Shown one piece after another: positions 1-12,200 of a DNA stretch of 64,000 nt. The position numbers were made by a program, and so were the translations under genes. The DNA comes from Nemopilema nomurai. Lineage: Eukaryota; Cnidaria; Scyphozoa; Rhizostomeae; Rhizostomatidae. Location of the stretch: the NCBI GenBank assembly GCA_003864495.1, contig ML133391.1:19840-83839 (forward strand), written 5' to 3'. The notes under the pieces are model-generated. The model worked only from the letters and a program-made list of their open reading frames with translations, was not told where the DNA came from and made no database searches. Each line of letters opens with the position of its first letter. The stretch's first letter is position 1.

Positions 1-252
1 GGGGGAGAGGGCAGAGAGGAACAAGAGAGAAGGGGGAGCAGAAGAATAAGTGAGGGGGAGGGAGCAGAAGAATTAGAGAGAAGAGAGAGAGAGAGCGAAG
101 GAATTAGAGAAAGAGGGGGAGAGGACAGAGGAACAAGAGAGAAAAGGGAGAGCAGAAGAATATGACAGACGAGGGGGAGGGAGCAGAAGAATTAGGGAGT
201 TGGGGGAGAGGGGAGAGGAAATAGAGAAAACGGGGAGAGCAGAAGAATAAGA
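1..252. repeat. GA-rich degenerate minisatellite
   Basis: The plus strand is almost pure purine, and the phrase agcagaagaat recurs at least five times between positions about 38 and 250 with irregular spacing, separated by runs of gggggag and gagaga. This is a degenerate purine-rich tandem array cut by the left window edge. Open frames on the minus strand through it encode only Ser/Leu/Pro-rich low-complexity peptides and are not genes. No function is implied. Confidence 0.85.
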
Positions 253-3200
253 GATGGCGAGTCTGTCTGCATAATGCAATTTTTGCAACACAACCCCCAA
301 AACAACGGTGAATAAAAACGCCCACAAAACCTTATCTATAGTTTAAAGTCTAAAGTTCCCACAGGCGCCACTGTAGGCTCTGAATAGCGAAATTTCGATA
401 AGGGCGGCTCGGTGCTAATCGACCCCGAAGCCAATCAAAACACATGAAGATATTCTTCTATTGCGAGACGAGTTGAGATGAAGGACGGGCCTAGCCAAAC
501 CCGAAGGAAATAACGTGATACGTGCGACAATAGACAGCTTCCTTAAAAGTGGATTTGTGAATGATCTCCGTTATCACACGAAACTTTTTAACGACACGGA
601 AACAAGATATTGCCACATTAGCGCTTTACAAGGTTAGTTCAGAGGGTATTAAAATCAAATACAATTTGGTAACATGTTTTGATAAATCAGAGGAAAATCA
701 ATTAATTTTACAATCAAGTTAAATTGGCAGACGAATAAAAAACATTAGATGCCAAAACCACACATACGGAAAGTACTTCTCAATGCGAAATCATATTAAA
801 CCTGCGCAAAAGGATAGGGTCAAAAACCATTGCGTAGGGACACGAAGCGAAGGAGCCCTTAGGATTGACAAGTAGCGGTTAAACTTGTACTATTTATCGA
901 ATGACATGAAACATCAAGTGCATTTCCGTTCTGAGAGTTTCAGTGTTACCACAAAAGATTTCTGGGCCTTGGAAGAATAGCTTGTATAACAGCAACATCT
1001 CATTTTGATCACAGCAAAATCCTATTGGCACAGTAAAAACTTGTATACCTGGGAGCAAATTCTCAATACTAGGCATGTGAATCTAGTAAATCGCTCAACA
1101 TAAACTAAAAAGTCGCTCCCTTTACAGAATGCATGCCCAGTTCGTGGAGGGGGGGGGAGGGCATGTCAGAAAGAGGTCGTGTTACCTTCGTGAGTATAGA
1201 GGCCATCAAATCGAATAGAGGCCACCAAGAGCAGATAAACAAGTGTAGTAAATTAGGCAACATTAAGAACAAATCTGTAAAAATTACTCCTTTTAAAAAT
1301 TATAACGAACACTATTAGTGCTTAATCGGTTTATGCGGAAGACAATTTCACGAAAACATGAAAGCGAGGGTTGGCTTTTCTACTTTCCAGGAGATTTAAA
1401 GACGACTAAAGGTGCTGAATGGGTCTGACAGTAGGGGGTTTTGCTAAGCTCACTCCTCGGCGAAATGAAGGCACCAAGCGAGAGGATTTCTTTTGCAGTG
1501 AAGCAACAAAGAGAGCTAACCGAAATGGATCTGACTTCCAAAACAAGGTCTCACGAAAAGAGCTTTAGCTACACGCCTTTCATGAAAACGAAAACATCCC
1601 TGTACGGTACAACAGGCTTGGATCTGCCGCAAATAATAAATATAGGAAAGATCACAATACGCTTGCAAACAATCGACAAAACGAAATAAAAAGTCGATAA
1701 AACAAATGGAAACACATAGAAATTAACAATCAATACTAAAAAACGATTCGCGTCCATTCGCTTGTCGACCGCTCCACTTCTTACGAACATTTTTTTTACA
1801 TCGTTACACTTAGTATTAACAACTAATTCCTTCTAAGTAACAAGCAGAAAATGTAGTCCTTGAGAAACGTTTATAGAGGAGAACAGGTAAAACAGTGCCG
1901 GACTGGAAACCAGTTAAAGTACTAGAGTGTACTGTAGAAGAATGTACCCAAGAAAACAGCGAATTCTAAAAGAATTCTAAAAGGATACCGAAGTCTTGAC
2001 TAGAAATATACAACGCTTTCAAGTTGGTTTTCTCTATCTCTATAACTAAAAGATATTCAAGCCCATCCATTTTTGTCGGTGCCGATGCAGAGGTCCACTT
2101 AACGATCTTAGTCAGTAGCTTGTCAGAAAAGTGGCTCAAATTCCCAAATAAAGGCCAACCTCTTTATAAACTTGATTGTGGTTGCCTATGTTTCAGCGTC
2201 AAGTTAAGCGTCATTTTCTACACACAAAAAGTAAAAACTAGTAAACATGCGGTGAAAAGTCGACACTCCGGTGTAAATTTATTTTCTGACAAACTTTTCT
2301 GAAATTTTCGAAGCAAAATTTGTTGGAACCTTCCTGGATATTGCATTGAAAACGCAAGACCAAAGATCGAAAATTGTTTTCGGTCCAAGTTGTATACCGG
2401 TGATTTAACTATACGTTTATCGATGGAGAACTCGCAATTTACCCTTGGTGCATACTACTTGGATACACCATGGACCTTATAGCAGGCAACGGGCGAGACA
2501 TTTCAAATAGTGAACAGTGGATCGAAACTAAAAACGTTGGACTTGTTTTGCAACAACTACATTCCTAAGCAATAAACGTATTTGGAAGTTTCAGTTAATT
2601 GACATGAAAACGTGGTCAACTTGTTTAATTCCAGCGGATTATTAGACAAAATAAAGCCCAACCCTTTTGTCTGAGACAGAGGAATTAATTTTGTTCAATA
2701 CGAGTGTCACATAGCTTCGCTAAATCCGACAATCCAAAACGTATTCTGGAATTATTTTCTGGCCATTGACTCCCATCGCTAAATTCGGGAGCTTGACAGC
2801 GCCAGACGTGCTTCCTGAAGTTAGCACCTAAACAAAACCCACTTTATAGGGACACTGGCCTTGAAATGGCTCACTATTCACAAGCACCTTCTGAACAGGC
2901 GAGTGTGATGGAACCATGAAGTATTTGTCGTTGGGAAACTTCGTCCGAGGAACTTGCCAGCTATTGCTATGCGCATGCGTGACTATGATTCCTCCGAAAG
3001 GAATGGACGAGAATCGCTCACGTCTTTATTAAAACTAGAGTTCGTTATTCCAATATCATTCTCGTCTTCAGTATTCGTTTTTTAAGTTTTTGACACTGTA
3101 CCATACCAACACTGTAAAATAATCCAATCCTACAAAAACTGACATCTATCAAAATTTCACCCACACACAACCAAGGGAAAGACCATAAATATATTTCTGT

Positions 3201-6200
3201 TTAGCCTTGGACTGATAGAACCGGGTTGTAATTCGGCTTAATTTTTATAATTCTTATGATGAGAACCTACTTTAGCCAGATATAACTATTTCTTGTCATA
3301 ATTGCAACGCATGATTTCAACTGAGCTTCACCGAGTGAAAAAGAAATTATGAAATTTAATGAATAACGAGAAGTTAAAGCCAAATCGTTTGATGTGAAGC
3401 TGACACACAAATGCTGAAATTCAACAATGATGCAATGATGATAAATTCGACCCTAGCTGACAGCGAAAGAAAGAATCGTCTGATCTTTGACCTATGTCAT
3501 GGAAACCAATGACTGAAAGGAGGCGGCAGCTGATGGCGGCCGGCAGCAAGAGGAAGGACTTTTAGGCCCTTGTTTGGAATTTGACGCAGTTGCTAGCTGC
3601 CGACAATATGCTTAACGTGTAAATTAAAATGAAACTAGCACAGTTGTGACGTATATAAGGTGATACAGACTAGCGGATATAACGAATAGTAGACCATTTA
3701 ATAGCCCCACCTTCACACACAAAAGATTTATACTAAACCAATTTGTACCTTTAATATATAACAAGATAGAAAACTTATTTCTTGAAGTCGGACGTAAATC
3801 TCGAACGTAAATCACACACTAATCTGACAGAGGGAGAAATGATTGCATGTGTCTGGTTTATGTCCGTTAGGTAGATATGGTTGCTCCTTCTTAGCGCCGT
3901 GGGGTGAGTTCCTGGTGCATTGCCATTTTCAAATGGTACAAATATTTTACTCATGCAGAAAAAATATAGAACTTCCTAGCACTTAAGGGGATGGGGTGCC
4001 CAAACTCTAAAATGAATGCAGATATGAACCCTGTGCTGCAATCGCACGATGTCTCGGTTAAAGCTCGCGTGAATTAAAAACCCATTAAGTGTCTCGTTTC
4101 AAAGTCAACAAATTGGTTTTGGTTTCTCCGGAGGTAAGTGTCGTAAACCGAAAATGATGTTTACGAATTCAAAAGATGAAACAAAGCCTGAGAAGACAGT
4201 CAACTTTCATCATGGAGGAAAATTTGTGTGGGCCTGCAAAAACGGAGAAGAATAATACGAACTGTGGGAATTGACTGCGTGGCAGACAGAGAAATTCTTT
4301 GTACAAAAACAAGGAGCATTTTTGCTATTCACTGCTGAACAATCACACAAAAGCCTGCAGCGGGCAAAGAGGTTGCGCGCGACTGGAAAAATAAATAAGT
4401 GCAACAAAGGACGCGAAAATTACACAAAACATCGGCCATAGCAAGCAGGGTCAATGTCTTTGCACGGATTGGCTGGTGTTGTGTGAAAGTAATTCTTACA
4501 AATAAATATTGACTGCCATTTGTATATGGCAAGACGTTTGTCTCCGACTTTAAGCAAATGCAAGTCCATGCTAATGCAGATGCATGGAATGTGATTTCCA
4601 CATTCCAAGAGAGGACTCTCTACCCAGTTAACCATAATTTGGGCCATCAACGCCCAGACTAGCAACGTTTACACAGGCTCTTCAAGGATCATGATTATCC
4701 AGGCTCTGATTTCATAGACAAAAAAAGGGAGATTCATGTTGTTAATGTCCTTGACTTAGTTAACTATAAGGGTATGCCTGTTTGTTGTATCCTCCTCACT
4801 TATGAAATTACTCTATCATCCACAGCTCTACATACCCAGATCAGTTGAAAGGAAAGGTATTGATTAGAGCATTTACCAAATGGCACATGTTGGTTGATAT
4901 TCAAAACAGCTTGTGAAGAGATCATTGAAAGAACCATCTTCATCATCTTCATTCATTACACTGGTAAAATTAATTGAGCTGAGAAGCTCCTGGTACTGGT
5001 TTCATGTGTGAGTTAAGGCTTCATATATATGCCTTCTTATAATATATATATATATGCAAAAGTCACACCAAAATTCCATGACCCCACTTTTTTATACCAT
5101 CACACACCTAACTTATCGTAAAATAAAAAATAAAATAAATATCTGAAACTTTAGAACAACTTTGGTAAAACTTTAAAAGCTCTGGTTGACTATACTAATG
5201 AAGGCACTCCACAATGTACAACTGGAGCTATGGTAGCAACTTGAAAACTCAGTATGAAAATAATCATGCAAGATTAATGCTGTGACTGAGTATAGTATCC
5301 TCTAGACATATGATTAATTAAACATTTTTGTATATCAAAGCTATAACCCTCCAAGTGACAATTAAAACTGGAAAAGTATCTTATTGTGTTACTAATTGTG
5401 AAAATTGTTAACCATAGTAAACTGTCTATTTTTTCACAAAGGTGATCTTTGGATATATAAAGAGACATAAACCTTTCACAAACTAACTTGGGTTCAAATG
5501 GATTTGTGAATTTGCATAGGTTAACATTATTTTTCTAAATAGCATATGCAACTGATCTGTGTTTGCTTTGAGCTTGAGCAATGTCAACAAACCCAAAATC
5601 ATGTCTCAAGATTAGAAATGGGAAATTCAACATTTTATAGCATAAACAGACTACTTGCATGAAAAAAAGTACATAAAAAAATACCAATGACTTGCCCTAA
5701 AATGGAGCATTTTATTGAGGGTGCTGCTTTATACCTGGCAGCCACTAAAGTTTCAATTAATAATGAAAGTATCAACCAGTTTTTAACACTGCATTCCTTT
5801 CAAATCTGTTTGTACCATACTCATACATTCTTAAACATATTGGATAAAAGAAAAGCTGTTTTTCTCATTGAAAATTTTCAAAAGTAAGCTTTTCAGCCAA
5901 GCTGAGCAGTGATAAGCTGTGCCTTATCCGTAAAAAATTGTTTCAAATAGCGTACATTTCGCCAGTTCTGTTGTTTGCACTAGCCAAGGTTTTAATTTCA
6001 AACATTCCATTTTATGAGCCTATGTAATTTGTTTAATAAAGGCAAACTGGGTCATAATATATTGTTCAGTATCGAGTCCCCATTACATTTTAACTTAGAA
6101 CATGAATAACATTGGCGACTTGGGTATAAAGTCTGCGACAGACTCGCAATTCCGTCAGCTTCCCCTATTTCAAACAAATTTTCTCAGGGGACATCCGCAG

Positions 6201-6547
6201 ATCAGCGTGAAAACAAACCAGACACGAGTTGATCACATGGACTGAATAGCCTACAATCCCAGTTCAAAATTCCCTAATGATCGATAGATAACAGAACATT
6301 TAAATTCATAATTGGCTTATTCTAACCAAAATATTATACGGTCCAGAAGCTTTAAGAAATATCTAACAATCGGTTTTTCTCATGTGGTATCGAGCGATTC
6401 TACGATAATAATGGCCAGTTGGGATCACAGCATTCCTCCCCTGGAATGCTGTACCATTGGAATTTGTGAATCTCTAGCCGCTTAAAACTGGAGAAAAAAT
6501 CCAAATAAGCTCTGCTTTGAAATCACAAACTATTCGAAATCACTTAC
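253..6547. other. No recognised gene; probably formin introns and intergenic DNA
   Basis: I see no exon here that I can defend. The FHOD formin on the minus strand reads into this region, so its fourth exon (expected to start with the end of a Glu codon followed by Lys-Leu) should lie here or beyond the left edge. I looked for it by eye and did not find it. Short AT dinucleotide runs occur near 5040. A 9-bp-arm hairpin (cagcattcc / ggaatgctg) lies at 6428-6451. Short open frames in the region lack splice sites or recognisable sequence. Confidence 0.5.
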
Positions 6548-8051
6548 CAATTATGTTATGCACTCTCACCGAAAGCTGAGTTCGTAATACGAGTGTATTC
6601 TTTCGGCTGCAAAAAAAGTTTAGTAGGCACTATAAACTCGCAAGTTTAATGACAAAACTTGTTTAGGCCAAGAAAATTTAAAGCGAAAGTGGCTATTTTG
6701 ACAAATACCAAAATTTTCGAGCTAAACCTTGGATAAAGGCAAAAGGAAACTAAAGCCTAGAAGCATGATCCACATCTAGATATCAAACGTGCAAGTAAAA
6801 ATAAATTGGAGATGAAAAGTAGAGATCTTCGATATTTTTCATTTCGCATGAAAGTAAAACCCATGCAACCACAGAATGCTGTATGTTGGTTGGGAGAAAC
6901 CACTGATCAAAAAGCCACAAACCTTGGTCGATGAAATATTGAAAAAGACCACGATTTTCAAACAGTCCTTGGTGATAATCACAAACTCGAAAGAATAATC
7001 CTCAGCCTATTGACATATTCTTAGATATTTTTCAATGCAAAAGAATTGTTTTCTAATTCAAAAGACAATCGGATCAGCGAAGCTTGCCTTACGATAAGAG
7101 AACAAACTACGCTCAACAACTTCCCCTCCTATTTTTAAGTGTGCTATCGAATTTCGACACCAGAAAACTTTTTTTCGTGTCTGTGTAAACTTAAAAAAAC
7201 TATTCAAGTGGGAGAGCTTAAACATTTTGACAGGAATGAAGATCAATGGGGGGATTAAAATGGATCACATACGCGACCAGCTCCAGACAAAACTTAGCAA
7301 TATTTGATGAGACACCAAAACCAGTCCGAAGCAGGCCAGATGGTCAAGACGTATCAGTAAATCGAAATTTTACCGACAAATGATGACAAGTTGATGATCA
7401 GACATAATTATTTCAACAAACGGCAAGAATAAATCGCTATTTGCTTGAGTACCTGTCGCGAAATCCTTCCAGCTCGTCAGTCTGTTCCTCAAGTGTGCTT
7501 TCGAGGTCGAGGTATGCCAAATTGTGTGATAATTGCAATGCCACATCTTCGATCTGTGTACGACAATCAAATGGCGGTTTAGATCCCCATATAACAAATA
7601 GCTAAAATCATCTATCTTTCATAAAGTACTGGCTGCAACCATGCACAACCTTCGACGAAATATCTTGACTTCCACATCTGAACTCTGACACACAAAATTA
7701 CGAAAACAAACATTTCAATGCTACGGATTTCTATAAAAGAAATCTCAAGGTCGTATTTAGCTCTTTATATGTGCTTGATAAACTCCGTGTTGGCGATGAA
7801 CAACTCAAATTTGCACCATCTATGATGGGATGGAAAAGAACAGTTGATTGAAATTCAATCAAAACACAACCAAAACAATTCCGTACATTGTGGGGTGCCC
7901 TCAGTAACTTGTGCAGTCCAGAAATCTGGTTGCAAAGTGAGATGTTTGGCTGGAACGAATAAGTTGGCGGCCTTGATGGTTCTGGAAACGTCGTACTGTT
8001 GAACGGATCAGTATCATCCAAGTATTGCACCTTACACTCAAACGGCGCCAT
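6548..8051 (-). CDS. FHOD-family formin, first three coding exons (partial)
   Basis: This is the N-terminus of an FHOD1/FHOD3-like formin, a Rho/Rac effector that nucleates and bundles actin in stress fibres and sarcomere-like structures. Exons on the minus strand are 8051-7887 (55 codons, phase 0), 7553-7453 (out phase 2) and 6606-6548 (out phase 1), each with GT donors and AG acceptors. Exon 1 reads VQYLDDTDPFNSTTFPEPSR, which matches the start of human FHOD3 closely. Exon 2 contains LQLSHNLAYLDLESTLEEQ and ELEGF. Exon 3 contains LVLRTQLSVRVHNII. These belong to the GTPase-binding/FH3 N-terminal region. The start ATG sits in a good context (gaacATGGCG). The armadillo-like remainder, FH1 and FH2 are not in view and must lie to the left. 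The family assignment is strong; FHOD1 versus FHOD3 cannot be separated and invertebrates usually have a single gene. Confidence 0.92.
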
Positions 8052-8115
8052 GTTCTCATCCTGTCGATTTCTTCTTTGAAATCAAACGAATACTATCCTC
8101 GACTACCTACATTGT

Positions 8116-8128
8116 ACGCATGCGCATG
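8116..8128. promoter_or_regulatory. NRF-1-like palindromic site upstream of the formin
   Basis: The sequence acgcatgcgcatg closely resembles the NRF-1 consensus TGCGCATGCGCA and lies about 65-77 bp upstream of the formin ATG on the minus strand. NRF-1-type sites are common in TATA-less animal promoters. A related sequence (tgcgcatgcgtga) also occurs near 2970, far from any gene I recognise, so the motif alone is not proof of a promoter. Confidence 0.4.
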
Positions 8129-9025
8129 GCTGTGATTTGACATACACGAGCAGGGGGGTTTCATTGCACAAGAAGAACGGGGCGAAATGCTTTAAAAAAG
8201 TCGATAGGAAGGAGTAGATTACCTGATTTATTTAGAAAGTCATACATCAAGCTCACAAAATCATCCTGTTTAAACAAAAATAGAAAATTACTCTTTTCTC
8301 AATTTCCTGGAACGTGACTTTCTTGCCAGCAACCCCCGTCACAATGTTTCAACCTTCGACCAGGGGAAGGATGACTCAACCAAAAGTCGATGATAGTGGA
8401 GGGTGGGTGGGAATCAACAATACAGTGGATGGAGGGCAAGCTGAAATTCATTTCACCATTGATTTTACCGTAAGTTAGGGAGGAATCAAAATGATTTTTA
8501 CAGCAGGTATTTAATCCGAGTAATGTCCACGTCACTTATCAATGAACTCGTCGCCCAAAAGCTTTAAGTGTAAAATGCACATTATGATCACATGTAAAAA
8601 TGCCTCCGCAGTTCTTCAGCCCCAGCTTGACATATTTTTGGCTTTTGGAGGGAGAAGTCTGTTGATGAGAAAACAAAAATAGTCCGATGCCCAAGCCTTG
8701 ATAGCAGGTCCTATTTTGAAGGCGTTGATTGACTTGTGGTGCTGACACCCCCTCAATATCAACACTGCAAAACCGTCTATCAACCGCATATTTATTCCAC
8801 ACCCAAATTTGAAATCCATCACAAAAATAGAAAATTTGTAAAAAGAAAAAGAAAAATTCTGCAACGAAAATTCAAGTCATTGTGATTTGAACTTTTTAGC
8901 AAAATTTCCAAGCTGCATCTCATATAAATGTTTATTGATACACCGATACACCGATACACCGATTTCCAGTTTCTGATGATTTCCTTTCATAATTATTAGA
9001 TCCCATGGTCGATGTTTCGTTTTCG
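8129..9025. other. No gene recognised; short 8-bp tandem repeat inside
   Basis: No exon recognised. The stretch 8937-8963 is a perfect tandem repeat of the 8-mer gatacacc (about 3.4 copies). Minus-strand open frames of 78-87 codons at 8299-8802 have no recognisable sequence and no supporting splice pattern. Confidence 0.5.
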
Positions 9026-9033
9026 TTCTTGCC

Positions 9034-9236
9034 CAGTGACGCATTTAGCCATGGGTCCACTGGACCCGTTGGGGCGTTAAGGCTTTAATTTCAGGGGGCC
9101 CTAAACAAAGTGTTTTTAAGCCTATAGAGGGTGCTGTTGATGAATCAAGTAGCATGACACGAACCTGCATTTGCATATTTTAGGGGGCATTGTTGACTTT
9201 GGGTCTAGGGCCACAACAGTCATAAATGAGGCCCTG
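9034..9236. mobile_element. hAT-type MITE (non-autonomous), 203 bp
   Basis: The element is flanked by an exact 8-bp direct repeat, ttcttgcc, at 9026-9033 and 9237-9244, the duplication length made by hAT transposases. Its ends are imperfect inverted repeats: CAGTGACGCATTTA on the left against CAGGGCCTCATTTA read inward from the right, 11 of 14 identical, both starting CAG as hAT ends do. Subterminal G-rich blocks (agggggccctaa, tagggggcatt) are also roughly inverted. There is no coding capacity, so it must have been moved in trans by a hAT transposase located elsewhere. Confidence 0.8.
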
Positions 9237-9244
9237 TTCTTGCC

Positions 9245-12200
9245 GTTAAATTACATTATCACTGTAACATGCTCTTGCTTCTTTCTATTTGTTTTTGTTT
9301 ATGTCTGCATTACAACTTGTAGCACCACGTAGGGACGACGGAATCATCTAAAAATCTCCAAGTCACTAGCACCACGCAGTTTTGCCAGAGTCCTGGCTCA
9401 AGTGTCTGTACAAGTAGGAAATAAATTTTGAGAAATGAACCTTCGAAACCAGGCAGGCCTTTTTGGAGAGCGAGGTTCCCAACGCCCCAAGGAGGCAGAA
9501 AGAGGTGCACCCAATGGCCTACAGCGAATGTGAGTTGTTGGACAAGTTGCACCCGTGCGCCCAAACAAATAAATGAATACAGGAACAATTGGAAGCTTTT
9601 GGGTTGGGGCCAGAAACCTGTTTCTAGCGAGATGTTTTCAAAATCTAAAAATGCTCATTTAGACACAATGAATCGATTTTGGGTTTTGGAGAAGATGAAT
9701 GAAATACGAAACGTTTGAATTTCTTGAATCACCTCCGATCTGAGTCCTAACCACTTCCGTATGCAGGATGGGTGACCCAGTTCTCGGATACCCAGAAAAC
9801 AGGCCCTTCCTACCCATTCATAGACAGATCATTTTGGCATCCCCACCCTGAATTATAGATAACTCGTACCGGATGTGTGCATACGAAATAAGGACAGTTA
9901 TTTGATACCATTTAAGTATTCTGCTGTTCTGGCTTTAAGAGCATGCGAGAAAATTGAATTGATCAGAAAAGAAAGGCCAGTTGGGGTTGAATCAACGCAA
10001 AGAAAAAATAATCATTCCTATTATGTGAATACTAGGAAACAATAATGACTTATACTCCTGTCAGTATTTGCAATCTTTTTCAATAACAATGAATTAGTGT
10101 GTATTCTAAAGACAAACAAAGACGAATAAAAGTATTTAAAACTAACGAGACAGAAAACTGCCTCATCAACATTTGTGAAGGATTGTATTCATTGCGAAAT
10201 AGGTAGCTCATTAGTTTTGAAACTAACTTAATCGTTAATTACCAGACATTGAGCTGCCTAACCGTGATTGGAAATGGAATGTTGCTATTTTGCAAAACAG
10301 GTGTGCCGTAATCGAAAGGAAAGCTGCTAGATGGCTGACAGAGAGCCAATTTAAGTGGGACTTAATTTTTATTTGCGAGGTCACGTGTGTGGGGCCAATT
10401 TCTAGCACTCTGGTGCGAACGGTAGTAATTGGATTGAAACCCACAATAACTCTCCTTTAAAGCATCTTTTATTGCCATATAAATAGAGGGGTATTATGAT
10501 TTTATGGCGCAAATGGCAAATATTGGCTCCAGTAGCAACCCTTGTTTTGGCTCTATTTTTGGGATCCCTCATATTTGGCAAATATGGCGTATCTCCCTAT
10601 TGATCTCGTTGTTAACAGGCTGGAAAGATACTTGACGTCCATTGTTTATGTCAAAAACAATCACATCAAATATTCCAACGAGCTAACTGCCTCTGTTTTC
10701 CTCGATTCAATTTGCCATTCATTGTTCCTTTGCATTATTGATTGTCTCGCGAGTCATTCTAATACTTATTCACTAATCGTGTTTCCTTCAGTCTCAAGTT
10801 CCACAAGCTATTCATTAGAGACTGTCAATTTCGTAATTGGAATCTATAAACTTTGTAATCGGTCTCAAAGGAATACCCAAACAATAGACTGCGTGCAGTA
10901 AACAGGAGTATTTGGAGATTTCCAGCATTCTTCATAGAGCGCACACCTGTTTGACGTCACAATCTAGAGATGCGATCGGGCTTGTGACGCGCGAATATTT
11001 GTGAAGAGATTAGATGGTTGTGCTCCTGCTTAGCGAATTTCATCCAACCGTCGTCCGTAACCACAAAGGGAGCGCTGCTAGCTTAAAATAACTGTGGAAA
11101 AGGCTTCCGAGCTGGTTTCAAGCCATGCACAATCAAACATGATCAATTGTATATTATGGAAAGATTTACGTATAGTTTCCCCAGGATACAGAAGGCCCCC
11201 AACCTGTGCTCACCCTGTAAAGATTTCTGGAGCAAGAGCAATATCAAACTAGATTTTGAAGTATTCGGAGACTGTCTGCTTTTCTAAATAAAATTGCAAA
11301 TATTGATATTTATTCTTACTTTGAGCGTATTTTATGGTAAAGGTCTGTTAAAGGTGAAGAGGATCTAAAAACATAATTGCTGGCCTCTGTATTCATTTGT
11401 CGATCTTACGATTCGTATCTTATCAACATTAACCTTGTTCTTAAAAACCCGAGGTTTGAGGGGTTGATGGTGATAGTGTTTCCAAAGTCTGGAAGTTTTT
11501 TTAAAGTTTATTTGGCAAATTGAAGTTGCCAAATTGAAGACACAATAGCTACCACACCTAGAAAAGGATAGCGAGTCCTAATTGGTGGGAAAGTCACATT
11601 TCGTCTTTATCATACGTATTCATGTATCAATAAAGGATTCTAGATCACAAGGTTAATTTGCAAATATGCAGCCTTGTCCATCGCTGCCAATATCTCTTTA
11701 TTATGGCTTAATGTCTTAATCTTTTGCCTCAAGCTCTCTCTCAAGAAAGCCCCACTTTCGGTTAAGGCTTTTTGCAAATGTTAAAGCTCTTCATTTGAAA
11801 TACTATCTCAAAAAAGTTATATGAACTTCGTTGATTTAACTGGGGTACTTAAGCTGGATCCAACGGCAAATCTCAAAAAATTACTATTCTGTGATTGATA
11901 GAAATTTATTTATTTCTTTTAGAAGCACCATTATTCCCTCCCTGTTCATAGAAGACAAGTGCATTTCCATTATGCATTGCAAATTTGTCTTCAAATAACA
12001 TCCCTCTTGGAACATCTAGAATTCATTGGGAATTAGTAAGCTGTCTGGAAGGGATAGGCCGTATTCTTTGTCGAATATGTAGCCTAGTTGTTAGTGATTT
12101 ATTCCAAGAATAAAACTGGTACACATTTTCTGGTTGTGGTGATGGGTTCCAGGAATATTTTGATTTCCGGTTCCATCCCCTTGCATATGTAAATTAATTG

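Noticed and set aside
73..327. Ser/Leu/Pro-rich open frames on the minus strand
   Set aside because: They are translations of the GA-rich satellite and have no protein-like complexity.
894..1790. Short frames of 60-82 codons on both strands
   Set aside because: No family sequence and no consistent splice sites; one at 1441-1689 contains an ATG but nothing else supports it.
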